Positions 1-7,015 of a DNA stretch of 12,586 nt are shown piece by piece (position 1 is the first letter of the stretch; every line of letters starts with the position of its first letter). The stretch lies in contig DHKE01000014.1 in assembly GCA_002404675.1 (NCBI GenBank), positions 1-12,586 on the forward strand. Reading direction: 5' to 3'. This DNA comes from Porphyromonadaceae bacterium UBA4702 (GTDB taxonomy: Bacteria; Bacteroidota; Bacteroidia; Bacteroidales; Muribaculaceae). Below the pieces are notes generated by a model. The model did not search any database. It saw nothing but the letters and a program-made list of their open reading frames with translations, and was not told where the DNA came from. The translations under genes were made by a program, and so were the position numbers.

Positions 1-97
1 CGGCGTGCCGTGTCCGAAGGGGGGCGAGGATGTATGTTGTTGAATTGCACTGACTTGGAGCGGACACGGCACGCCGTGTCCCTACTTTGGCTGCGCA
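1..97. repeat. Intergenic repeat unit A with internal inverted repeat
   Basis: This is the first of two near-identical elements; the second is at 227-321. Both run from a shared CGGCGTGCCGTGT start to a shared GGCTGCGCA end. The 16 bases at 1-16 are a perfect reverse complement of 61-76, so the unit could fold into a 16-bp stem with a 44-base loop. A tighter palindrome lies at 62-81 (9-bp arms around AC). It looks like a REP- or MITE-type dispersed palindromic element, but whether it occurs elsewhere in the genome cannot be seen. The window begins exactly at its left edge, so the element may extend further left. Confidence 0.8.
62..81. repeat. Perfect 9-bp-arm palindrome in repeat A
   Basis: The arms GGACACGGC (62-70) and GCCGTGTCC (73-81) are perfect reverse complements separated by two bases. 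It is followed by CTAC. The copy in unit B (287-306) has one changed base in the right arm. A short, GC-rich palindrome of this kind fits a REP-like element or a protein-binding site. Confidence 0.7.
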
Positions 98-226
98 ATC
101 ACACGATTCCCGAGAGCTGCAACTCTCCATGTTTCGGGTCGGCTGACATCGCGTCCTGTCAGAATGCAACGGCACGCTTGCAAAACGAAAGCCCTCTCGG
201 AAAATGCGGTACTTTATGAGTGCTCT
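98..226. other. Spacer between repeat units, no gene seen
   Basis: Short open frames cross this stretch, but none has a recognisable start context, domain or composition like the neighbouring genes. CCGAGAG near 106 and CTCTCGG near 194 are reverse complements and may be a weak long-range stem. I see no RNA gene or promoter here. Confidence 0.4.
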
Positions 227-321
227 CGGCGTGCCGTGTTCGAAGGGCGACGAGAGTATGTTGTTGAAATGCAGTGACTTGGTTGCGGACACGGCACGCT
301 GTGTCCCTACTGGGCTGCGCA
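227..321. repeat. Intergenic repeat unit B, imperfect copy of unit A
   Basis: This unit aligns with 1-97 over its whole length with scattered substitutions and small indels, mostly in the loop. Its arms are 227-242 and 286-301. Two positions differ from the perfect arms of unit A. Both changes (T at 240 opposite G at 288, and T at 300 opposite G at 228) would be G-U pairs in a plus-strand RNA, so the stem would survive if read from that strand. Only two copies are present, so this is not a tandem array. Confidence 0.8.
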
Positions 322-323
322 TG

Positions 324-361
324 AAAAGAGGGGGCAGTGCCTGTGCATACACTGCCCCCTC
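324..361 (-). terminator. Intrinsic terminator of the fimbrial operon
   Basis: The 12 bases at 328-339 pair perfectly with 350-361 around a 10-base loop, giving a GC-rich stem. Read on the minus strand the stem is followed by TTTTC (plus-strand AAAA at 324-327). It lies about 50 bases beyond the stop codon of the last fimbrillin gene, which is where the operon should end. The U-run is short, so termination may be only partial. Confidence 0.75.
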
Positions 362-413
362 ATTGGAGTACTTGTCTATGAAGATTTTACAGTCTCTTCG
401 GTGTTAGTGTCTC

Positions 414-1352
414 TCACTCGGCTTCGCCGCCGTTGAGGTTATTGCCATCGCCGTTCCAGTCCATGAGGTACACGCCACGGAGGGAGAGCTTGTCTTTGCC
501 GATTCTGAGGTTCATGTTGTAGGCGCATCCGGCTTCGAGTCTGATGCCTCCGGCAGGCACGGTGTATGAGTAGGCCTTGCCGTTGCTCATGTATACGGTG
601 ATCATGCGCTCGCCGGGCTTCTGTCCCTTGCTGGGGAAGAATATGGCCTCGTATGCGTTGCCGTCTAATGCCTCAATCTGGTGCATGTTCACATCGGCAT
701 AACTGTCGCCGTTTGCGGCTGTGACAGCGTTTTTGATGTCCGGTCGTGTGATGTTAATCATCACACAGCCGGCAGTCTGGCGTATTACCACTTTTTGGAC
801 AGACACGTCCTTGCCGTCAAACTCGTCGCCCATGGTGAGGTTCAGCGTGAGTTTCACCAGCGCGTGTTTCATGAGCAGGTTGAGTGTTTTTGAAGCGTCG
901 AGGTCTCTGCTTGGCACGAAATCCTGTTTGCATTCGTATACGAAGTCAGCTCCCTCAATGCCGGCAGACTGGTCTGTTGGGATATTGAATGTTATGTAAC
1001 GAGCTGCGACTCCATCGATGAGGTAGGGCGAGTATGCGTATATTTCAACGGGGGTGTCAGCACCGGGCCAAAGCACCATGGTGCTTGACGACCAGCTGCC
1101 GCCGTTGTTGGTCCACATCACGTTTTCCGAGTTGTAGCGGGTCTCGCTTTCAGAAGAGGCTTTCAGGAAGAAGCCGAGGTTGTCGCCGGTGTATTCAGTC
1201 GCGCTGCGGAGTTCCGGTTCGGCGATTGCGGTGCGTATGCGCACCCGTCCGTCCTCGGGGTAGTTGCCGTTGGGGTTTGGCTCGTTGTCACTACCGCAAG
1301 AGGCGAGCATGGCTGCTGCGGCAATGATGTATGAATATCGTGTATATTTCAT
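414..1352 (-). CDS. Fimbrillin-family lipoprotein (third fimbrillin, last gene of operon)
   Basis: A 312-residue exported lipoprotein of the Mfa-like fimbrillin type. A short signal peptide ends in the lipobox L16-A-S-C19, followed by a flexible Asn/Pro-rich stretch. The body has fimbrillin hallmarks: an early strand ending near Arg49, a W-rich segment with VLWPG at about 94-97, PVEIYAYSPY at 101-110, and a closing strand with DWNGDG and GGEA at the very C-terminus. The Arg after the first strand is where type V pilins are usually cut by an arginine-specific or trypsin-like protease, but this has not been shown for this protein. Thirty-three bases separate it from the preceding gene, with no promoter between, so it should be co-transcribed. 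It could be a second stalk or an accessory/tip subunit. The family is clear; the position in the fibre is inference. Confidence 0.85.
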   Translation of the reverse strand: MKYTRYSYIIAAAAMLASCGSDNEPNPNGNYPEDGRVRIRTAIAEPELRSATEYTGDNLGFFLKASSESETRYNSENVMWTNNGGSWSSSTMVLWPGADTPVEIYAYSPYLIDGVAARYITFNIPTDQSAGIEGADFVYECKQDFVPSRDLDASKTLNLLMKHALVKLTLNLTMGDEFDGKDVSVQKVVIRQTAGCVMINITRPDIKNAVTAANGDSYADVNMHQIEALDGNAYEAIFFPSKGQKPGERMITVYMSNGKAYSYTVPAGGIRLEAGCAYNMNLRIGKDKLSLRGVYLMDWNGDGNNLNGGEAE

Positions 1353-1385
1353 TGTTGGTAAATCATTTAATAGTTGCAGCAGATG

Positions 1386-3479
1386 TTATTTTGCGGTTAT
1401 GTCATGCGACGAAGTCTCCGGTGCGCCAGACACGCCGATTGCGTTTGCGCCGCCGGCTTTCGCGCTGTAGTACCAGCAAGCTGTTGTCTTGTTGTCCTTG
1501 AAGTCATAGCCTATCAATGCGCCGACGTACTGGTTGCCGTTGACGGCAGAAGTGTCGAGCGTGCCGGTGAAGCAGCAGTCAACGGCCTCGCCGTAGTACA
1601 TGTAGCCGATAAGGCCGCCGAGACGGCTCTCCCAAGTTCCGTTGTTGACCTGCGAAACCTTGCCGCTTGCCGAGCAGCCTATCATATAGCCCTTGTATTC
1701 GTCGATGTCGTCGCCGAGCCTGCCGGTGAAGCCACCCACGTTCCAGTCGGTGGCATTGACATCTGCAGATGTGGTGCAGTATTTAGCCGTGGATCCGTAC
1801 CACAGGCAACCGGTGAAGCCGCCGACAGCCCATGTGCCTGACACCTTGCCCGCTGCAGAGCAGTTGATGAATTTGGTCTTGAATGAGTTGCCCACGAGAG
1901 CGCCGCAGTCATTGCCGCCGTTTACGACCGTATTTGCGCTGCAGTCGTAGATGCTTCCGTAGGACACGCTTCCGATGAGGCCGCCCAGGAAATATCCGGC
2001 AGTGACAGTGCCGCTCACATGGCAGTTGGAGATGGCTGGTTCATTCGGGTACACGGAGTTCATTATGCCTCCGAGGATGCCCGCTTGGCGGTCAGCCTGT
2101 ATGTTTGCGCCCTTGATGGTCAGGTTCTTGACGGTGTGCCCGTTGTTTGCGGCCGGGCCGATGAAGCCGAAGAAGCCAGCAGCTTCATTTGTGCCGGTCT
2201 TGTTGACGGCGAGGTTGTAGATCGTGTGTCCGTTGCCGTCGAAAGAGCCGCTGAAGCTGTTGCCGTTAGGCTCGTTGTAGCGGCCTATGGGAGTCCATTC
2301 GTGTCCGCCGAGGTCGATGTCGTTGGCGAGGCGGAAAAATTTGTTGTAGAACGAGGGGTTCTCGCCGGCGCCGGAATTGACGCGCTGCGCGATGTACTGG
2401 AGCTGTGCAGCTGTACGGATGATGTACGGGTCTTCCTCGGTGCCTGTGCCTTCGGTCAGGCCAGTAGCTACGGAAGTGCCGTCCCAAACGTCCATTTCCT
2501 CTGCATCTGTCTCGCCGTCCTCGAGGGCTGCGCCTTCCTCCCAGTCAGACACAAGCACGTTGCCTACTGTAAGGAAGTCCTTGCCGACGGTTACGGGGAG
2601 TGTGTAGCAGTAGTTGCTCTCGAATGTGAGTGCTTCGGGCGAGTTCCAGGTGTATGTCTTTCCGTTGATATTGATAGCGATGCCGAATTTGCCGCCCTCG
2701 AGGGTGGAGGGAATGACGAGAGCCTCATATTCGGCAGTCGCCTTGGAGCTGTCGCCCTCGCCGGGAGTAAACGCTGTCGGGCAAGCGGCAATTTCTGACT
2801 CTCCTGTATAGGAAGCGTCTGACCACCGCTCATAATCCGGCTCAAAATACCGCTGTACGGCGGTTCCGTTCACCTTGAGGTACTCAATCGGGTTTTGGGT
2901 TGTGCCCGGGACACGGTTGAACTCGGTCGCCATAGTCACCTTGACTTTCACTTTGGCCTTGAGGTGGTTGAAGTATAGGCTCACCTTGCCGTCCATAGCA
3001 GTCTGCAGTGACATTTTCGGCGGAGCGTACAGCACGTCAGCCACTTTCACCCAGGCATCGCTTGACTGGCAGCTTTCAGTGGTGATCAGAGCCTTGTCGT
3101 AGCCGTCCTTTTGCAGCAGCTGGCCGTTCATGCAGAGTGCAGACACCGTAATTGGAGTCTTGCTGTCAGCCCAGAGCATCTGCACCGGCTCGCCCACATT
3201 GTCTCCGGTTGTAGTCTGGTCGGTTATTGCATAGCTTTTCCAGCCTGTGGCCTCGTTTTTCATAGCCACATAGTAGCTGTATTTCGGGCCGGCGTTGCTC
3301 ACGACCTTGAGCATGAACGTCGGTATTTCGGAGTCGTCCTCGATGCCGGCGCGGGTGCTGTTGAGCGAGGTGACTACCTGTATCTCGTTGCTCCAGTTGT
3401 CCGGTTCCATGTCCTGCGAACAGGAGGCCAGCATGGCGGGCAATGCCCCCAGGAGCAGAATGTTCTTGTATAGTTTCAT
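1386..3479 (-). CDS. Large fimbrillin with C-terminal GLUG-type beta-helix (candidate tip adhesin)
   Basis: A 697-residue lipoprotein with lipobox L17-A-S-C20. Residues about 25-325 look like a fimbrillin: Arg43 after the first strand, MLW at 101-103, and a closing strand VSDWEEG at 310-316. An acidic linker follows. From about 345 the chain changes to a repeat-rich domain that opens with GTEEDPYIIRTAAQLQYIA, then DIDLGGHEWTPIG and a GSFDGNGHTIYNL motif. Six GLUG-like turns of the G-G-x-x-G...C type lie near 498, 525, 552, 581, 620 and 651. This pattern is known from bacterial surface adhesins and IgA-protease-like proteins and predicts a right-handed beta-helix. A long extra domain after the pilin fold suits a tip or side adhesin better than a stalk unit. 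It sits 36 bases after the preceding fimbrillin gene. Fimbrillin-plus-GLUG architecture is well supported; adhesion and its ligand are inferred. Confidence 0.85.
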   Translation of the reverse strand: MKLYKNILLLGALPAMLASCSQDMEPDNWSNEIQVVTSLNSTRAGIEDDSEIPTFMLKVVSNAGPKYSYYVAMKNEATGWKSYAITDQTTTGDNVGEPVQMLWADSKTPITVSALCMNGQLLQKDGYDKALITTESCQSSDAWVKVADVLYAPPKMSLQTAMDGKVSLYFNHLKAKVKVKVTMATEFNRVPGTTQNPIEYLKVNGTAVQRYFEPDYERWSDASYTGESEIAACPTAFTPGEGDSSKATAEYEALVIPSTLEGGKFGIAININGKTYTWNSPEALTFESNYCYTLPVTVGKDFLTVGNVLVSDWEEGAALEDGETDAEEMDVWDGTSVATGLTEGTGTEEDPYIIRTAAQLQYIAQRVNSGAGENPSFYNKFFRLANDIDLGGHEWTPIGRYNEPNGNSFSGSFDGNGHTIYNLAVNKTGTNEAAGFFGFIGPAANNGHTVKNLTIKGANIQADRQAGILGGIMNSVYPNEPAISNCHVSGTVTAGYFLGGLIGSVSYGSIYDCSANTVVNGGNDCGALVGNSFKTKFINCSAAGKVSGTWAVGGFTGCLWYGSTAKYCTTSADVNATDWNVGGFTGRLGDDIDEYKGYMIGCSASGKVSQVNNGTWESRLGGLIGYMYYGEAVDCCFTGTLDTSAVNGNQYVGALIGYDFKDNKTTACWYYSAKAGGANAIGVSGAPETSSHDITAK

Positions 3480-3515
3480 AGATGAGTGTTTGAATTGTCA
3501 GTTATGGTAATGGGG

Positions 3516-4412
3516 TTAGTCCATGGCTTCGCCGCCGTTGATTTCCTCGCCCTCGGCCCAATTGTTGATGGTTATGTCGCCGAGTGTGATTTCGTCACGA
3601 CCTACGATGAGGTTTACGGTGGTGTACTTGCCGCTTTCGAGGCGTATGTCAGAGTTGTGGCGGTATGTGTAGTCCTTGCCTCCGATGCGCACATGGATTA
3701 CGGATATGCCCTTCTGGGGGATGATAATCGAGGCGTACTGTGCATTGGCGGTGACGGTGGGCAGTGTCAGCTCTGCCTTGTTTGAAGTCCAGGCCTTCAC
3801 GTCCTGCGTCAGGTAGTTGACGGTAGCGCCGCCCGCAGTGTCCTCCACTCTCACGTTCTCGACAGTCGGAGTGCCGCCCCACTGGTTGCGGTATTCGAGG
3901 TTGACTATCAGCTTTGCCATAACGTGGTTGAAGGTGAGGGGCACGGGGTTGTTGCTTGCGTTGATGCCGGTGACGTTAGTGGCAACGAGCAGGTCGCTGG
4001 CGAGTTGGTCAGCGACATCGAATGTATAGTCTGCCGCAGTGAGGCTGCTGACAGGAGTTTCAGAAGAGGGGTATACGCCGATGAAATAGTGCGGAGTCAC
4101 CATGTCTTTCCAGAGCATCTGCGGCTCAGACACCCAAACGCCGGAGGTGAGGGTGTTGATAGCGTTGTTGACCACACGGTCGGCTTCGAGCGGCGCGGTA
4201 GCAGCGTCGCCGGTCCATGCGTAGATGCTGATCTTGTCGCCTTCGGTGAATGTCTGCTCACCGTCGTTGTTAGCCATGCGCGACAGGCCGTCGATGCTGG
4301 TGGACACAGTGATGTATTTGGCTTTCTCCACGGGAGTTTCGCCGTCGCTGCTGCATGCCGTCAGGGCGAGGGCAGCAGCTGCTACAGGGATAAGGAACAA
4401 TTTGTTATTCAT
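3516..4412 (-). CDS. Fimbrillin-family lipoprotein (candidate stalk subunit)
   Basis: A 298-residue lipoprotein with signal peptide and lipobox L17-T-A-C20. The order of elements is classical for fimbrillins: strand ITVSTSIDGLSR ending at Arg45, FTEGDKISIYAW at about 55-66, MLWKD near 99-103, HYFIGVYP near 108-115, the central FNHVMAKLIVNL at 161-172, and the terminal strand INNWAEGEEINGGEAMD. FNHxMAKL is typical of the Mfa-like group. It is the first fimbrillin after the anchor gene and has nothing appended to either end, so it is the best candidate for the polymerising stalk. The 67-base gap upstream of it is the longest in the operon and holds an inverted repeat (4441-4472). Stalk role is inferred from position and size. 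Confidence 0.87.
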   Translation of the reverse strand: MNNKLFLIPVAAAALALTACSSDGETPVEKAKYITVSTSIDGLSRMANNDGEQTFTEGDKISIYAWTGDAATAPLEADRVVNNAINTLTSGVWVSEPQMLWKDMVTPHYFIGVYPSSETPVSSLTAADYTFDVADQLASDLLVATNVTGINASNNPVPLTFNHVMAKLIVNLEYRNQWGGTPTVENVRVEDTAGGATVNYLTQDVKAWTSNKAELTLPTVTANAQYASIIIPQKGISVIHVRIGGKDYTYRHNSDIRLESGKYTTVNLIVGRDEITLGDITINNWAEGEEINGGEAMD

Positions 4413-4440
4413 ATTCTTAGAGTTAGATGATTTCGTTTTG

Positions 4441-4472
4441 CGGCAGTGTGAAATTCCCCTCGTTCACTGCCG
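4441..4472 (-). promoter_or_regulatory. Inverted repeat in the gap before the candidate stalk gene
   Basis: CGGCAGTG (4441-4448) and CACTGCCG (4465-4472) are perfect 8-base reverse complements with a 16-base loop. The structure lies between the stop of the anchor gene and the start of the first fimbrillin. On the minus strand it is followed by an A-rich rather than a T-rich stretch, so it does not read as a terminator. It could act as an mRNA-stabilising or processing hairpin that raises stalk levels relative to the anchor. Confidence 0.4.
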
Positions 4473-4479
4473 AGGCGGC

Positions 4480-5391
4480 TTATTCCTCGGGGTTGAGTAC
4501 TTCACCGTTGATAATCCACCCTTCGGTCCAGCCGTTGATGGATATGGCGGACAGGCGCATGAAAGGCTTCATGTCCTGGTATTTCATTTCGATGATGTAC
4601 TTGCCGGCGGGCTTCATTACCGGAGCCTCGAGCGTGTAGTCGTAGCCTTTGCCGTCAGCCATGGCCAGGTGCAGGGAGAGGCGAGACCAGTCTGCCCCTG
4701 TGACGGTAGGCATAAGATGTAAGGTAGTGGTCAGCAGGACAGCGTCTGATGATTTAGTACTTTGAATTTCTGTGGGGAGGGTTTCGGCGGTGGCAATGCC
4801 GAAATTGCCCTCCGGGTCTTTAAGCACCGGGAATAATCCGGTAGAAGAATTGTTTACGTACCCCGAGAGGATTGCGTTCTCGGGTATTCCCTCGATTCTG
4901 ATGGTCAGTTCAGAGAGAATGCGTTTCAAGGGCACTTGCGCCTTGGTGATGCTGCTGCCGGCGACAGTGACGGCAGTGACACCATAGTGGGCATGTTTGG
5001 GCGATGAGCTTGGTTCGCCAATGCGAAATAATAAGTTCTCGTATGATATCAGACTGTTATCAGCTGACTTGTCTGCTTCAAACGGTGCGACCAGGTTTGT
5101 GGCAGCGACGACGGTGTAGTTGCCTGCGGGAAGAGGATGGAGGGTGCGTGCCAGCTGCCGCGTGTCGCTGTATTCGTATTCGCCGGCGAGGGAGCCGTCG
5201 TCGGTGTTGTATATCCACAGCTTGATGTCGCCGACCGGTGTGCCGAGGTCGTCCTCGTCCATCCACGACAGCGACACCGCGAGGCCGTGCTCGCCTTCAT
5301 GCTCCTCCTTGTCGCAGGAGGAGAACAGGGCGGCGAGGCAGACAGCCGCGCATGACAATAATAGGGTAATAGAATCGTGTATAAGTCTCAT
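4480..5391 (-). CDS. Mfa2/FimB-like fimbrial anchor lipoprotein
   Basis: A 303-residue lipoprotein with a hydrophobic signal segment (about 8-23) and a Cys at 26 preceded by LFSS, a Bacteroidales-style lipobox, then an acidic DKEEHEGEHG. The mature start has LAVSLSWMDEDDLGTPVGDIKLWIYNTDDGSLAGEY, the opening expected of the fimbrillin-associated anchor family (FimB/Mfa2), followed by PAGNYTVVAATN. The C-terminus still has a pilin-like strand, INGWTEGWIINGEVLNPEE. Unlike the three fimbrillins it has no Arg after its first strand, in line with an anchor that stays lipidated and uncut. Its start lies one base after the stop of the barrel gene, so translation is probably coupled. Known role in the family: holds the fibre at the outer membrane and limits its length. 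Confidence 0.85.
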   Translation of the reverse strand: MRLIHDSITLLLSCAAVCLAALFSSCDKEEHEGEHGLAVSLSWMDEDDLGTPVGDIKLWIYNTDDGSLAGEYEYSDTRQLARTLHPLPAGNYTVVAATNLVAPFEADKSADNSLISYENLLFRIGEPSSSPKHAHYGVTAVTVAGSSITKAQVPLKRILSELTIRIEGIPENAILSGYVNNSSTGLFPVLKDPEGNFGIATAETLPTEIQSTKSSDAVLLTTTLHLMPTVTGADWSRLSLHLAMADGKGYDYTLEAPVMKPAGKYIIEMKYQDMKPFMRLSAISINGWTEGWIINGEVLNPEE

Positions 5392-5392
5392 G

Positions 5393-6670
5393 TCACTGTT
5401 TGGTTGAGTGTTTGTCTGCGCAGCTGCTGCTTGTCGAAACGCGGCGTGCCTTGCTGTTGTCAGTCTCGTTGCGGTCTATGCCGTTGCCTATGGCGGTAAT
5501 CCGTTCGGCATCTATGCCGTGGCTTGTGAGCCACGATTTGACAGTCTCGGCACGCTGGCGTGATATGCGGTCGTTGACTGCGACGCTGCCTGTCGCGTCG
5601 CACCATCCGTTTAGGGTCACTTTCATTTCCGGGTTCGCGTTGAGCAGGTCAAGTATCTGCTGCATTTTCGCTTGCTGGGAGGCTGTGATGTCTGTGCGGT
5701 TGAAGGGGAAGTAGACATCGGGGAATGTCACGCGGTTCTCTTCGCCTTCGGCAGCAATGGTCACGGCGTTCTTGCCCTCGCCAGCGGTGACCGTGGCTGG
5801 CGTTTCCGCCGGCGGTACGGTTGTCTCTGCCGCTGTCGGCTCGGGCTGCTTTTCGGGACATTCTGTCACCACAGGCCTCAATCCGTATTCCGGCTCTTCT
5901 GTCTGGGGTATGTCTGCGGCAGCTTTCTTCTTTGTGCTTCCGAATGACAGCCCGAGGCGGATGCCGCTTTCCCAGATGAAGTTGGAGTGGTGTATGTGCT
6001 TTGGCATGCCGTCGATGCGCTGTCCGCAGAACGAGGTTATGCCGGAGTAAATGCCGAGCGAGAAGTTCGCCGTCAGGCTGTATGCAGCTCGTATGTCGCC
6101 GCCGTATGCGAAGTGCCAGCGGGTGTTGCCCTTGAGTGCTGTGTGGCCGCCCTCAATCGTCTTTATTGTGGCTTTCGTGCCGGCAGCGGCTATCATAGGC
6201 GACAGCTCGAGCGTCCAGCGGCTACCGCGTGTGTTGGCGGCAAGGCCGAGCAGGTTGACGTTGAGGCGCACGCCGTACCGCTGCGCCGTGATGTCACTGC
6301 GCAGAGCGGAATAATCCCAGCCGTCCATGTTGAGTACAGGCGCGTAGTACATCATTCCGTCGCTGCCGAGCCAGTAGTCGCTTGCCTCGCAACAGGGCCT
6401 TGCTGATGTGGCGACAGACGTGTATTTGGCGAACAGCTCTGCGGACAGGACGGTGTTGAACCGGTAACCGCCATGTATGCCGGCTGACCAGCCGGCGCGT
6501 GCCTTGTCGTGACCGAAGCTGCTGAACGTGCTTGTGGCGAAAGGCACGCCGCCCTCGATGCCGGCATACCAGCTGGGGTATGGGTCATCGGCGGCATACG
6601 TCTTCATAGCAGGCAGCGTCATCGCTATGGCGACAAGATATGGGACTGCTTTTGTCAGCCTTATATACAT
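5393..6670 (-). CDS. OmpA-family outer-membrane barrel protein heading the fimbrial operon
   Basis: With the start at 6670 the protein has 425 residues. A signal peptide (MYIRLTKAVPYLVAIAMTLP...TYA, cut after about 26) comes first. Then comes a roughly 220-residue region rich in Tyr, Gly and alternating strands (WYAGIEGGVPF, GWSAGIHGGYRF, WESGIRLGLSFG), expected to be an outer-membrane barrel. A Pro/Glu/Ala-rich linker covers about 250-310. The OmpA-like peptidoglycan-binding domain spans about 315-412: VYFPFNRTDI, GWCDATGS, ISRQRAETV. Asp358 and Arg373 are in the positions of the two residues that grip diaminopimelate in OmpA-like domains. A longer start at 6778 is open, but it falls inside the -7 box and would put a signal peptide 37 residues into the chain. 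The link to the pilus (assembly, anchoring to the wall) is inferred from the one-base spacing to the anchor gene. Confidence 0.83.
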   Translation of the reverse strand: MYIRLTKAVPYLVAIAMTLPAMKTYAADDPYPSWYAGIEGGVPFATSTFSSFGHDKARAGWSAGIHGGYRFNTVLSAELFAKYTSVATSARPCCEASDYWLGSDGMMYYAPVLNMDGWDYSALRSDITAQRYGVRLNVNLLGLAANTRGSRWTLELSPMIAAAGTKATIKTIEGGHTALKGNTRWHFAYGGDIRAAYSLTANFSLGIYSGITSFCGQRIDGMPKHIHHSNFIWESGIRLGLSFGSTKKKAAADIPQTEEPEYGLRPVVTECPEKQPEPTAAETTVPPAETPATVTAGEGKNAVTIAAEGEENRVTFPDVYFPFNRTDITASQQAKMQQILDLLNANPEMKVTLNGWCDATGSVAVNDRISRQRAETVKSWLTSHGIDAERITAIGNGIDRNETDNSKARRVSTSSSCADKHSTKQ

Positions 6671-6775
6671 CGGGTGTGTTTTAGAAGTGTTCGATTCAAT
6701 TCTTATTCCCTTGCGACAGCCGCGTGTCGAGTAGAGGCAGAGGAAGTTTCCCGAGCAACGCAAAATGTCACGCTG

Positions 6776-6783
6776 CAAAATTA
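6776..6783 (-). promoter_or_regulatory. -7 box of the fimbrial operon
   Basis: The minus strand reads TAATTTTG, an exact match to the Bacteroidetes TAnnTTTG element, within a TTTGTAATTTTGCA context that is common at promoters of this order. No TTTG is present 19-21 bases upstream, so the -33 element is missing or weak, which is compatible with a need for an activator. Transcription would start near 6770, leaving a leader of about 100 bases before the ATG at 6670. Confidence 0.6.
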
Positions 6784-6813
6784 CAAAGCATCTTTGAGCC
6801 GTGTGGCGAGAAG

Positions 6814-6835
6814 CAGCCGCAAAGTGTTGCGGCTG
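6814..6835. promoter_or_regulatory. Perfect hairpin upstream of the fimbrial promoter
   Basis: CAGCCGCAA (6814-6822) and TTGCGGCTG (6827-6835) form a perfect 9-bp stem with a 4-base loop. It lies about 30 bases upstream of the -7 box and about 180 bases beyond the regulator stop. Neither side is followed by a T-run on the proper strand, so it is a poor terminator. Alternatives are an operator for a dimeric regulator or a Rho-assisted 3' end of the regulator mRNA. Confidence 0.45.
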
Positions 6836-7015
6836 AAATAGGGTCTGTGAATTTTAACTTTCCTCTCGCGTCTATTGTATCCTCGTAAGAGGAAATTCAT
6901 TGCTTTTGAAGTGTACTTAGTCGTGCGAATTTTTCTTTTGGCGAATATGCTCGTTGCTTCTAAGGCATAGTTGGCGTTTGTAATTGTCAGATTTTCAGCC
7001 GTTTCGTTTTTAAAG

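Larger units (their letters stand above)
6671..7015. other. Non-coding spacer upstream of the fimbrial operon
   Basis: Between the regulator stop and the barrel-protein start, this stretch holds the operon's -7 box (6776-6783), a leader of roughly 100 bases and a hairpin (6814-6835). An AT-rich block runs from about 6837 to 7015 and contrasts with the GC-rich genes on both sides. A 39-codon minus-strand frame (6781-6900) crosses the hairpin and ends inside the -7 box, and I do not regard it as a gene. No inverted-repeat pair that would flip the promoter was found by eye. Confidence 0.55.

Noticed and set aside
1..321. CRISPR array
   Set aside because: There are only two long, diverged units with one 129-base spacer and no cas genes.
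2019..2798. Long plus-strand frame opposite the large fimbrillin
   Set aside because: It is antisense to a clear lipoprotein gene with intact domains and shows no coding signature of its own.
6671..6778. Longer start (6778) for the OmpA-family protein
   Set aside because: It would start inside the exact -7 box at 6776-6783, and the signal peptide beginning at 6670 would no longer be N-terminal.
6781..6900. 39-codon basic minus-strand frame in the spacer
   Set aside because: It spans the perfect hairpin, ends within the promoter box and has no recognisable start context or domain.
6671..7015. Invertible (phase-variable) fimbrial promoter
   Set aside because: Such switches are common in Bacteroidales, but I found no pair of inverted repeats flanking the -7 box; only the local hairpin at 6814-6835 is present.
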